A DNA stretch of 11,932 nucleotides from the NCBI GenBank assembly GCA_015657735.1, contig SSSX01000018.1, positions 1 through 11,932 of the forward strand, read 5' to 3'. The position numbers and the translations under genes are program-made. The stretch is from Zoogloeaceae bacterium. GTDB taxonomy: Bacteria; Pseudomonadota; Gammaproteobacteria; Burkholderiales; Rhodocyclaceae. Of this stretch, positions 1 to 6,996 are shown piece after piece (within the stretch, counting starts at the first letter, position 1; each line of letters starts with the position of its first letter). The notes below the pieces were generated by a model. The model saw nothing but the letters and a program-made list of their open reading frames with translations. It made no database searches and was not told the DNA's origin.

Positions 1-20
1 TCCTTTGCAGCAACTGCCTT

Positions 21-46
21 GGAGGGGGATATCCCCCTCCTTTTTT
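21..46 (+). terminator. Rho-independent terminator of an upstream plus-strand gene
   Basis: A perfect 20-bp palindrome (GGAGGGGGAT / ATCCCCCTCC, 21-40) is followed directly by six T (41-46). In RNA the central bases would form the loop, leaving a G/C-rich stem of about 8 bp plus a U tract. The T run is only on the plus side, so it serves a plus-strand gene lying left of the window. It is convergent with the minus-strand DsbA-like gene ending at 64. On the minus strand the stem is followed by mixed sequence, so termination in that direction is less certain. Confidence 0.75.
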
Positions 47-63
47 GTCGACCGACGGCGGCC

Positions 64-699
64 TCAAGCCAGCGCTTGCAGCATCGCCTGGTGCAGTATT
101 TCGGCAGGCTGGGCGCCGGACAGCGCAAGGCGATGGTTGAAGACGAAGTAGGGCACCCCGGATACGGCGTGGGGCGCCGGACGCGGCCGGTCGGCCCCGA
201 GCGCGTCGGCTAGCGGAGCATCGCCAAGCGCGACGCCGCATTCCCTGGCCAGCGCGTTGAGCACGGCGATATCGCCGATATCCCCGCCTTCCATGAAATA
301 GCTCTGGAACAGCCTTTCGATCAGGCGCTCGGTCAGGGCGCCGTCGCCGCTCCGGGCGGACAGGCCGACGAGCCGGTGGGCGGCCAGGGTGTTCGGCATG
401 ACGCTGATTTTCTCGAAGGCGAAGTCGACGCCGGCCACACGTCCGGCCTCCCGGACCTGCGCACGCCGGGCGGCAACCGCCTGCGCGCCGCCGAGGCGGC
501 GTTCGTAGAATGCCTGATAGGGCACACCGTTCGGCGGCGTATCCGGCAGCAAGGGGAAGGAGTGCCAGCTCACCTGCGGCTGCACATCGGGCCGGCTGGT
601 CTTGAGCTGTTCCAGAGCGCGGGTCAGGTGGCGCTTGCCGATCAGGCACCACGGGCAGATCAGGTCGAAATAAACGTCGATGCTGAGGCGGGAGTTCAT
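64..699 (-). CDS. DsbA-family (FrnE-like) thioredoxin-fold oxidoreductase
   Basis: This 211-residue protein belongs to the DsbA/FrnE/2-hydroxychromene-2-carboxylate isomerase superfamily. The N-terminal beta strand leads into a CPWC redox motif (residues 15-18), the active site usual for cytoplasmic FrnE-type proteins. A helical insert follows, then the cis-Pro segment GVPYFVF and the FrnE-typical ending LSGAQPAEILHQAM. There is no signal peptide, so it probably acts in the cytoplasm as a thiol-disulfide oxidoreductase or isomerase; the partner is unknown. The ATG at 699 overlaps the TGA of the upstream MFS gene (ATGA) and has no good Shine-Dalgarno, which points to translational coupling. 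One oddity: the stretch just before the cis-Pro loop (DRPRPAPHAV) is proline-rich and appears several residues shorter than the charged helix usual in this family. Having CPWC, it is less likely to be an HCCA isomerase, which normally has Ser in place of the first Cys. Confidence 0.85.
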   Translation of the reverse strand: MNSRLSIDVYFDLICPWCLIGKRHLTRALEQLKTSRPDVQPQVSWHSFPLLPDTPPNGVPYQAFYERRLGGAQAVAARRAQVREAGRVAGVDFAFEKISVMPNTLAAHRLVGLSARSGDGALTERLIERLFQSYFMEGGDIGDIAVLNALARECGVALGDAPLADALGADRPRPAPHAVSGVPYFVFNHRLALSGAQPAEILHQAMLQALA

Positions 700-1928
700 G
701 ATGATTCCGGAGGATGGGGAGCAGGGGAGTCGTGTCCGGCTGGCGCGTGGCGTCGGGCCTTGCGGTCGAGCCATACCGCCATGCCGCCGATCAGGGTGAT
801 CGCACCGGTGCCGAGCGCCAGCGAAAAGAGCGAGCCCCACAGCCACGGCGCGATGACGCCGGCAGCGAGGGCGATCATCGCGAACTGGAGGAAGGTCTGG
901 AGCGAACTGGCGACCCCGGCGTTGTGGCGCAAGGGCTCGATCGCTTCGCTGATCAGGATCGGCAGGGCGATGGCCAGGCCGAACGAATAGAGGAACAGCG
1001 GGGCGATGTCGATGCTGCCGGCCGGCAGCAGGCCGGTCAGCGCGATGTTGAGCAGCACGGCGACGCCGAGGATGCGATAGGCCAGCGCCAGCAGCCTGGC
1101 CCCCGGAAAGCGCCGGAGCAGTTTCGGCAGGGCCAGGAAACCGCCGGTCAGGCCGAGGGTGACCGGGGCGTAAATCAGATAGATGTCGGTCGCCGGCCGG
1201 TCCAGCAAGTGAATGACGATGGTCGGCGCCGACACGGTGTAGATGGCCATGCTCGTCCAGTTGGCGACATGGGCGATCGACAGGCGGACGAAGCGGGGCG
1301 TGCGCAGGGCGCGCAGATAGCTGCCGACGAGGGCGCCGGCGCGCAGGCTCTGGCGCCGTTCGGCGGGCATGGTTTCGGGCAGCCAGCGCCAGTAGGCCAC
1401 GGCCATCGCCGCGGCAATCACGCCAAGCGCCACGAATACCGAGCGCCAGCCGAAATGGGTGCCGAGCCAGGCGCCGATGACCGGGGTAGCGATCAGGCTG
1501 AGGATCTGGAGCATCGTGATGCGGCCGAGCAGGTGCTGTGCGGCCGGGCCATGATGCAGATCGTGGAGGATCGCCCGGCTGATCACCATGCCGGCGCCGG
1601 CGGCCAGCCCCTGGGCAATACGCAGCAGCCACAGGGTTTCGATGTCGGTGGCGAGGGCGCTGGCGCCGGCCGACAGGCTGAGGATGACGAGCGCCACCAG
1701 GATCGTCGGGCGTCGTCCGTGGGCGTCGGCGATCGCGCCGTACCACAGCGACATGAAGGCGGTGGCGACGAAGAACAGCGAAATCGTCTGCTGGGCCTGC
1801 CAGCCCTTGATGCCCATGTCCGCCTGCAACACTGGCAGGGCGGGAATCAGCATGTCCGAGCACAGGGAGTTGAGCAGCCCCATGAGGGCCAGCAGCAGGA
1901 TCAGTGCTGCCGGCGACACCGCCCGCAT
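696..1928 (-). CDS. MFS transporter, Bcr/CflA drug-efflux type
   Basis: This is a 410-residue inner-membrane protein with about 12 hydrophobic segments. The first helix follows the start directly (MRAVSPAALILLLALMG). Motif A of the major facilitator superfamily is at about residues 63-74 (YGAIADAHGRRP). The next conserved block, RIAQGLAAGAGMVISRAILHD, with its R-x-x-Q-G core and terminal Asp, is characteristic of the Bcr/CflA (DHA1) drug:proton antiporters. The length fits the family. I chose the ATG at 1928 because it starts at the first helix and has a GGGGAG Shine-Dalgarno; an upstream in-frame ATG at 2051 would add 41 arginine-rich residues overlapping the hydrolase gene. It lies 17 bp after the hydrolase gene and overlaps the DsbA-like gene by 4 bp. 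It may export a toxic substrate or intermediate, but the substrate is not deducible. Confidence 0.88.
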   Translation of the reverse strand: MRAVSPAALILLLALMGLLNSLCSDMLIPALPVLQADMGIKGWQAQQTISLFFVATAFMSLWYGAIADAHGRRPTILVALVILSLSAGASALATDIETLWLLRIAQGLAAGAGMVISRAILHDLHHGPAAQHLLGRITMLQILSLIATPVIGAWLGTHFGWRSVFVALGVIAAAMAVAYWRWLPETMPAERRQSLRAGALVGSYLRALRTPRFVRLSIAHVANWTSMAIYTVSAPTIVIHLLDRPATDIYLIYAPVTLGLTGGFLALPKLLRRFPGARLLALAYRILGVAVLLNIALTGLLPAGSIDIAPLFLYSFGLAIALPILISEAIEPLRHNAGVASSLQTFLQFAMIALAAGVIAPWLWGSLFSLALGTGAITLIGGMAVWLDRKARRHAPAGHDSPAPHPPESS

Positions 1929-1945
1929 CGGGGCTCGCTCCCCGA

Positions 1946-2500
1946 TCAGGCGAGGCGGCGGATCAGGGCTTCCGCCTGCGGCCACTCGCCAAAGCCCGAG
2001 GCGGGGTTGAGGTGGCCGACGGCGCCGATATCGACCAGCTCGCTGCCCCAATCTTTGGCGTACTGCGCGACGCGCTCGTAACTGGCCAGCGGATCATTGG
2101 TGCTGGCGGCGACGATGCTCGGGAACGGCAGGCGGGTGCGCGGCACGGGCAACCAACCGTTGTCGCGCAGCGTGTCGACGGTCGGATAGCCGGCCGGGAG
2201 GGGCGATTCGAGATCGGCCGGGGCGGCCAGCAAGGCGCCCTGGATCGGGCGCTGGTACTTCTGCGCCCAGTGCATGGCGATCATGACGCCGCCGCTGTGG
2301 GCGACGAGGACGACCGGGCCGTCGATCTTTGCGATGGTCTGTTGCAGGGCCTCGACGCGGGCGGCGCAGCTCAGCTTGTCGTGCTCGATCGGCGCGACCG
2401 AGCACGCCTTGGGCAGCTTGCGCTCGAGGATGGTCTGCCAGTGGTCTTCGACATGGTCGCGCAGACCGGGAACGATCAGGATGGTCGGGGAAGTGCTCAT
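1946..2500 (-). CDS. RBBP9/YdeN-family serine hydrolase (alpha/beta fold)
   Basis: This 184-residue protein is a compact alpha/beta hydrolase of the RBBP9/YdeN type. It opens with a beta strand and oxyanion-hole region (ILIVPGLRD, about residues 7-15). The nucleophile elbow is AHSGG with Ser69. The acid is probably Asp136 in ASTNDPLASYERV and the base His163 in GHLNPASGFGEW. Triad, order and length all match the family. No signal peptide is seen, so it should be cytoplasmic. Family members hydrolyse small esters in vitro, but natural substrates are mostly unknown. The ATG at 2500 lacks an obvious Shine-Dalgarno (the preceding bases are CAAAAACCACA), yet the conserved N-terminus begins here and no better start exists. 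It sits between two MFS genes (41 bp after one, 17 bp before the other), so hydrolysis of an imported ester is possible; that role is inference. Confidence 0.87.
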   Translation of the reverse strand: MSTSPTILIVPGLRDHVEDHWQTILERKLPKACSVAPIEHDKLSCAARVEALQQTIAKIDGPVVLVAHSGGVMIAMHWAQKYQRPIQGALLAAPADLESPLPAGYPTVDTLRDNGWLPVPRTRLPFPSIVAASTNDPLASYERVAQYAKDWGSELVDIGAVGHLNPASGFGEWPQAEALIRRLA

Positions 2501-2541
2501 TGTGGTTTTTGCGCTTGCGGTTGTGGTTCGGAGGGAGACGC

Positions 2542-3846
2542 TCAGACGGACAGGCTGCGGATACGCTGCAGATCGTCGGCGTAATAGCGCTTGCCGATGA
2601 AGAACGCACACGTGGCGCCCAGGGCAATCAGCGGCACCAGCTGCATGGCGCTCATCAGTCCGAGCCGGTCGGCGATCAGGCCGGTGACGAAGGGGCCGGG
2701 GGCGAGACCGAGCAGGTTGTTGGCGAGGGTCAGCGTGGCGAAGGCGGTGGCATGGATCGACGGGTGCGTCAGGTTGGCGACCATCGCGCCGGCCGGTCCG
2801 GTGGTGCCGGCCACCATCGCCATGCCAAGGGCGATCAGGGCGAGTTGCGCGGTGCCCGGACCCATCATGAAGCCGGACAACAACAGGCCCGCCGAGAGCA
2901 GCGAATAGGCGATGGCCATGCTCCATTTTCTCGACGGTTGGTCGCGGCTGACGCGGTCGGTGGTGAGGCCGCACAAGATCATGCCGACGGCGCAGATCAG
3001 GATGAAGGCGGCCGCCGCAACGCCGGCCTTGTCGGCGGGCAAACCGTAGTAGCGGTTCAGGAAGCTCGGCAGCCAGGCCAGCATCGCCGCCAGGATGAAC
3101 AGTTGCAGACCGCTGCCGATATAGCAGGCAATCACCGAGCGCGAGGCGAACAGCCCGGAGAAAATGGCGCGCAGCTTCGGCGGCTGGGTGGTCGGATTCG
3201 GGCCGGTTCTTGCCGCCGTTGCGGCCTCGGAGCGGAGTTTGCTCTCGCGGACGATCAGCGCGTACATGATGACCAGGACCAGGCCAAACACGGCCATCGC
3301 GCCAAATGACCAGCGCCAGCCGAAGCGGGTGGCGACGATGCCGCCGAGGGCCATGCCGATGACCGAACCGACCGAGCCGCCAGCCATGAAGGCGCTCGAC
3401 ATGGTGGAACGCATGTGGGCCGGAAAGATGCTCAGGATCAGCGCGATGCCGACGCTGCCATAGGCGGCTTCGCCGACGCCGACGAAAAAGCGGGCGATGA
3501 ACATCTGGTTGTAGCTGGCCGCCAGCGCGCAGCCGAGGGTCGCCAGGCTCCACAGGCTGGCCATCAGGACGATGCTGCGGACGCGGCCCCAGCGGTCGGC
3601 AACGACGGACAGCGGGAAGGTCAGGATGCCGACGAGGAGGGCGACGATACTGCTCAGCGAACCGAGCTGGGTGTCGGACAGGCTCCATTCCGCCTTGAGG
3701 ATCGGGAAAACGGCGTTCAGAACCTGGCGGGACATGTAATCCGAAAGGAGCAGCCCGAAGGTCAGTGCGAAAACGACCCACGCATAGCTGCGTGCGACTG
3801 TCGGTGCGGCGACGTCGTCAGACACGGTTGAGATATAGGCGGCCAC
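2542..3846 (-). CDS. MFS transporter, Spinster/anion-symporter-like
   Basis: This is a 434-residue inner-membrane protein with about 12 predicted hydrophobic helices and a polar central loop around residues 200-225. The segment near residues 36-60 (DYMSRQVLNAVFPILKAEW) resembles the first helix and loop of Spinster-like and organic-anion MFS carriers. It is followed by motif A at about 83-90 (ADRWGRVR). The start is GTG at 3846, preceded by a good Shine-Dalgarno (AGGAG, 6-7 nt upstream); the N-terminus begins AAYISTVSDD before the first helix. It is first in the second half of the minus-strand cluster, 128 bp after BKACE with a strong hairpin between them. Being next to catabolic enzymes, uptake of an organic acid is a reasonable guess, although the direction of transport and the substrate cannot be read. 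Confidence 0.88.
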   Translation of the reverse strand: MAAYISTVSDDVAAPTVARSYAWVVFALTFGLLLSDYMSRQVLNAVFPILKAEWSLSDTQLGSLSSIVALLVGILTFPLSVVADRWGRVRSIVLMASLWSLATLGCALAASYNQMFIARFFVGVGEAAYGSVGIALILSIFPAHMRSTMSSAFMAGGSVGSVIGMALGGIVATRFGWRWSFGAMAVFGLVLVIMYALIVRESKLRSEAATAARTGPNPTTQPPKLRAIFSGLFASRSVIACYIGSGLQLFILAAMLAWLPSFLNRYYGLPADKAGVAAAAFILICAVGMILCGLTTDRVSRDQPSRKWSMAIAYSLLSAGLLLSGFMMGPGTAQLALIALGMAMVAGTTGPAGAMVANLTHPSIHATAFATLTLANNLLGLAPGPFVTGLIADRLGLMSAMQLVPLIALGATCAFFIGKRYYADDLQRIRSLSV

Positions 3847-3909
3847 GCTTGTCTCCTGCTATTTATTGCCATTCCCGGGGAGCGATCCCGCCCGGTCGGC
3901 GTTTTTATG

Positions 3910-3940
3910 TGGGTCGGACCGTGCTTTGCGGTCCGACCCA
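3910..3940 (-). terminator. Strong intergenic hairpin downstream of BKACE
   Basis: A perfect 12-bp inverted repeat (TGGGTCGGACCG, 3910-3921, and its complement 3929-3940) with a 7-nt loop lies 35 nt past the BKACE stop and about 65 nt before the next gene. Read on the minus strand it is followed by ACATAAAAAC rather than a U tract, so it is not a textbook rho-independent terminator. It may end or attenuate the five-gene upstream unit, or protect its 3' end from exonucleases. The fold is clear but the role is inferred. Confidence 0.5.
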
Positions 3941-3974
3941 TTTGACTACGTTAAAACCTTACTGCTTGCCGGTC

Positions 3975-5036
3975 TCAGGCCGCGTATTGCATGAAGCCCT
4001 TCTGGCCCGGCTGGCGGTTCGGCGCGAAGCCGTTCTTGGCCAGGGTTTCGTCGGCGCTGTTGTAGAAGGTGCCGATCTTGTAGATCTCGCGGGCCTTCTT
4101 GCCGTCGGCGATGGGGCGCCCGAGTTCGCGGGAGACGCGCACCAGCTGCTCGATCTGCTCGACGGTGGTCATCTTGCGCGAGCGATCCTGGGTCCAGATG
4201 TTGTCTTCGATACCGCAGCGGACGTGCAGACCCATGGCCATGCCCATCATGTTCAGCGGCAGGGTGTTGAGCATCGAGGTTTCGACGGTCAGCACCGAGC
4301 CATCCGGGCAGGCACGGACGAAGTTGGCCAGGTTGTAGATGTTCGGGGCATCGAAACCGCCGCCGATGGCGACCCAGGTCAGGATCAGCGGCACGTTGCA
4401 GACACCGCGACGCATCATGCGCTCGACGGTTTCCAGCTGCGAGATGGTGGCCAGCTGGAAATGCGTCTGGATCTTGTTGTTGCTGAGGCGCTTGATGTGC
4501 TCCTCGACCCACGCCGGGCCGGCCGGAATGGTCATTTCGCGGTAAGCGAAATATCCCGGGGTGTCGACATCGAGGGAGGTGCCGCGGACGTCGGCGGCGA
4601 TCATCTGCTCGACCACGTTCATCTGGTTGGAGTTGATGGCGATCGTGACCTGATCCGGCGTCGGCTTCAGTTCGGCCAGCATGTGGCGGGTGTCGTCGGA
4701 CAGCCACTTGGCGGTTTCGCCTTCGGTTTCCGGCGCGAAGGAGATCGAACCCCCCACCTGCAGGATCATGTCCGGGCAGCGGGCACGGATGCCGGCCAGC
4801 AGTTCGTTGAACTTGGACAGGCGCTTGGAGCCCTTGCCGTCCTCTTCACGGACGTGCACGTGCAGCACGGTGGCGCCGGCGTTGTAGCAGTCGACCGCCT
4901 TCTGGATCTGGGCTTCCATGGAAACCGGGATGTCTTCCGGGAAGTCGGAGGGGGACCATTCCGGCCCGTAGGGGGCGCAGGTGATGACCAGGTCTTGCAT
5001 GTTTTCAACGTGCAGGGAACCGTCGATGAAGTTCAT
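3975..5036 (-). CDS. BKACE (DUF849) beta-keto acid cleavage enzyme
   Basis: This 353-residue protein belongs to the beta-keto acid cleavage enzyme family, named for 3-keto-5-aminohexanoate cleavage enzyme (Kce). These zinc-dependent TIM-barrel enzymes transfer a beta-keto acid fragment to acetyl-CoA, giving acetoacetate and a new acyl-CoA. The zinc-binding HxH is visible in VLHVHVREEDGKG (His59, His61), following a family-typical N-terminus (VITCAPYGPEWSPSDFP). Near the C-terminal end the block VRCGIEDNIW carries the conserved Glu277 expected to complete the metal site. Length is slightly above the usual 270-320 residues. The ATG at 5036 has a strong AAGGAG 6 nt upstream. BKACE members act on different keto acids (for example 3-dehydrocarnitine), and nothing here fixes the substrate. 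The adjacent TauD-type dioxygenase suggests an oxidative route that yields a beta-keto acid. Confidence 0.92.
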   Translation of the reverse strand: MNFIDGSLHVENMQDLVITCAPYGPEWSPSDFPEDIPVSMEAQIQKAVDCYNAGATVLHVHVREEDGKGSKRLSKFNELLAGIRARCPDMILQVGGSISFAPETEGETAKWLSDDTRHMLAELKPTPDQVTIAINSNQMNVVEQMIAADVRGTSLDVDTPGYFAYREMTIPAGPAWVEEHIKRLSNNKIQTHFQLATISQLETVERMMRRGVCNVPLILTWVAIGGGFDAPNIYNLANFVRACPDGSVLTVETSMLNTLPLNMMGMAMGLHVRCGIEDNIWTQDRSRKMTTVEQIEQLVRVSRELGRPIADGKKAREIYKIGTFYNSADETLAKNGFAPNRQPGQKGFMQYAA

Positions 5037-5081
5037 GAGTTGCTCCTTGAATGGATGGTGAGTGAGTGTTGGCTGGTTTTT

Positions 5082-5107
5082 CGGGCTGACCGTCGAAGAT
5101 CAACCCG
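5082..5107 (-). repeat. Stem-loop between the dioxygenase and BKACE genes
   Basis: On the minus strand CGGGTTGA (ending at 5100) pairs with TCAGCCCG (5082-5089), giving an 8-bp stem with one G-U pair and a 10-nt loop. It begins 8 nt past the dioxygenase stop. It is followed by five A, not U, so I do not call it a terminator. It could be an mRNA-stabilising or processing element in the 79-bp gap. Confidence 0.35.
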
Positions 5108-5115
5108 ACAGCGTG

Positions 5116-5973
5116 TTAGAAGGGCTTGTCGCCGATGATCGCGGCGCGTTCCATCTTGCGGTGGCACGGCGGGTAGTCCATGACTGCGTAGTGCTGGGTC
5201 GAACGGTTGTCCCAGATCGCCATGCTGAAAGGCTGCCAGCGCCAGCGCACCTGATATTCCGGGTTGTAGGCCTGGCTGATCAGGTACTGCATCAGGTCGC
5301 TGCCGTTCTTGCTGTAGTCCTGGCCGTAACGGACGTGATCCTTGGTGTGGTAATTGACGAAGTGGGTCGCGAAGGCATTGACGAACAGAATCTTCTCGCC
5401 GGTTTCCGGGTGGGTGCGGATGACCGGGTGCTCGCTGTCCGGGTACTGCGCCTTCATGGCCAGGCGCTTTTCCTGCGGCATGGCGGCGGCGAACGACGAG
5501 TTGAAGCTGTGGTTGGCGATCAGGCCGGAAATTTCCTGCTTGATGTATTCCGGCAGCTTTTCGTAGGCGAGGACCATGTTGGCCCACATCGTGTCGCCAC
5601 CGACCGGCGGGCATTCGATGCAGCGCAGCACGCAGCCCAGCGCCGGCGTTTCGCGCCAGGTGCCATCGGTGTGCCAGGCGTTTTCATAGCGGTCGATCGG
5701 GCTGTCCGGATTCTTGTAGATCTGGACCAGGCCGGGCGCTTCCGGATGGCTCGGGGCCATCGGGTGGGTTTCCAGTTCGCCCAGCTTCTGGGCGAAGGCC
5801 ATGTGCTCGACACGCGACAGTTTGTCGAGCGTCTGGCCGCGCAGGAAGAGCACCTTGTGCTTGAGCAGCGCGGCGTAGATCTCCTTGAACAAGCCGTCGT
5901 CACGCACGGCGTCGCCGAGATTGACGTCGAACAGCTCGGCGCCGATGGCGCAGGTCATTTGTTCTATTTTCAT
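5116..5973 (-). CDS. TauD/TfdA-family Fe(II)/2-oxoglutarate dioxygenase
   Basis: This 285-residue protein is a member of the TauD/TfdA dioxygenases, which couple 2-oxoglutarate decarboxylation to substrate hydroxylation, often releasing sulfite, phenol or amine from the product. The iron-binding HxD is His101/Asp103 in ENAWHTDGTW, with the distal His261 in NRSTQHYAVMDYPP. Arg272 and Arg276 lie 11 and 15 residues later, the spacing expected for the 2-oxoglutarate-binding arginines of TauD. The middle block PPVGGDTMWANM is also family-typical. The full facial triad means it should be active; length is normal and there is no signal peptide. The ATG at 5973 has GAGGAG about 10 nt upstream, overlapping the qor stop codon (TGAGGAG), so the two are probably co-translated. 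The substrate is unknown: taurine, alkylsulfate, phenoxyacetate and betaine enzymes all share this fold. Confidence 0.93.
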   Translation of the reverse strand: MKIEQMTCAIGAELFDVNLGDAVRDDGLFKEIYAALLKHKVLFLRGQTLDKLSRVEHMAFAQKLGELETHPMAPSHPEAPGLVQIYKNPDSPIDRYENAWHTDGTWRETPALGCVLRCIECPPVGGDTMWANMVLAYEKLPEYIKQEISGLIANHSFNSSFAAAMPQEKRLAMKAQYPDSEHPVIRTHPETGEKILFVNAFATHFVNYHTKDHVRYGQDYSKNGSDLMQYLISQAYNPEYQVRWRWQPFSMAIWDNRSTQHYAVMDYPPCHRKMERAAIIGDKPF

Positions 5974-5987
5974 TGGATGCTGTCTCC

Positions 5988-6968
5988 TCAGATGACAAAA
6001 ATCGACGACCCGGTCGTCTTGCGGGATTCCAGGTCACGGTGCGCCTGCACTGCCTCCCGCAGTGCATAACGTTGGTTGATCTCGATCTTGATGCGGCCGG
6101 CGGCCACGTGACCGAAGATTTCGCCCGCCAGGTCGGCCTTCTCGGCCGGATCGGCGATGTAGTCGGCGAGGGCCGGGCGGGTCACGTAGAGCGAACCCTT
6201 CATCGCCAGCAGTTGCGGATCGAAGGGCGGGATGGTGCCGGAGGCGGTACCGACGCACACCAGCAGGCCGCGGCGCTTGAGCGAATCGAGCGAGGCATTG
6301 AAAGTGCTGCGGCCGACGCTGTCGAAAACGACATTGACGCCGACGCCGCCGGTCAGCTCGCGGGCCCGCTTGGCCACGTCTTCGTGGCTGTAGTTGATCG
6401 TTTCATCGCAGCCGTGAGCGCGGGCAACCGCCGCCTTCTCCTCGGTGGATACCGTGCCGATCACGCGAATCCCGAGCAGCTTGGCCCATTGCGCGACGAT
6501 CAGGCCGACGCCGCCGGCGGCGGCATGCAGCAGCAGCGTGTCGCCCGGCTTGAAGTCGTAGATGCGCCGCATCAGGTAGGCCGAGGTCAGGCCGCGCATG
6601 GTCATGGCGGCGGCGGTCTCGCATTCGATGCCTTCCGGCAGCTTGATCAGCGGCGCGGCGGCGATGATGCGGGCGGTGCTGTAGGCGCCCAGCGTGTTGA
6701 GGAAGCCGGTGTAGGTGACCTTGTCGCCGACCTTGACGTTGCTGACCCCGTCGCCGACCGCCTCGACCACACCGGCCGCTTCGACGCCCATGCCGGCCGG
6801 CAGGGGAATCGGATAGGTGCCGTTGCGGAAATAGGTGTCGGCAAAGTTCAGGCCGACCGCGACATGGCGCAGGCGGACTTCGCCCGGGCCGGGATTGCCG
6901 ACTTCGACGTCTTCGAGGCGCAGGACTTCGGGTCCGCCGGTCTCATAAAATCGAATTGCCTGTTCCAT
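5988..6968 (-). CDS. qor: NADPH:quinone oxidoreductase (zinc-independent MDR family)
   Basis: This 326-residue protein resembles E. coli Qor over its whole length. Recognisable blocks are NFADTYFRNGTYP (about 41-53), the AAAGGVG dinucleotide-binding motif (149-155), INYSHEDV, VVFDSVGRSTF, and KGSLYVTRPAL toward the end. It lacks the catalytic and structural zinc cysteines of alcohol dehydrogenases, as expected for quinone oxidoreductases. The family reduces quinones or enones with NADPH, usually as a cytoplasmic dimer. The ATG at 6968 is preceded by AAAAGGAAA. It is 28 bp after the USP-hemerythrin gene and 14 bp before the dioxygenase gene, which places it in the same transcript. It may detoxify quinones or reduce an enone intermediate of the pathway; this is inference. 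Enoyl reductases of the same MDR superfamily are the main alternative. Confidence 0.93.
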   Translation of the reverse strand: MEQAIRFYETGGPEVLRLEDVEVGNPGPGEVRLRHVAVGLNFADTYFRNGTYPIPLPAGMGVEAAGVVEAVGDGVSNVKVGDKVTYTGFLNTLGAYSTARIIAAAPLIKLPEGIECETAAAMTMRGLTSAYLMRRIYDFKPGDTLLLHAAAGGVGLIVAQWAKLLGIRVIGTVSTEEKAAVARAHGCDETINYSHEDVAKRARELTGGVGVNVVFDSVGRSTFNASLDSLKRRGLLVCVGTASGTIPPFDPQLLAMKGSLYVTRPALADYIADPAEKADLAGEIFGHVAAGRIKIEINQRYALREAVQAHRDLESRKTTGSSIFVI

Positions 6969-6996
6969 CTGTTTTCCTTTTGATCTTGGTCTTGGT

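Noticed and set aside
64..1863. A 599-codon frame giving a much longer DsbA-like protein
   Set aside because: Only the last 211 residues are protein-like; the upstream part is out-of-frame reading through the Bcr/CflA-type gene and is Arg/Pro-rich.
1929..2051. N-terminal extension of the Bcr/CflA-type transporter to an ATG at 2051
   Set aside because: The extra 41 residues are basic, overlap the hydrolase gene in another frame and lack the GGGGAG site seen before 1928.
714..2081. Long open frame (455 codons) on the plus strand opposite the Bcr/CflA-type gene
   Set aside because: Its composition is Gly/Gln/Asp/Arg-rich with no hydrophobic or domain pattern, and the opposite strand encodes a convincing 12-helix transporter.
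3765..5138. Long open frame (457 codons) on the plus strand across the BKACE gene
   Set aside because: Shadow of the BKACE gene, whose HxH and IEDN motifs and Shine-Dalgarno are on the minus strand; no family features on the plus strand.
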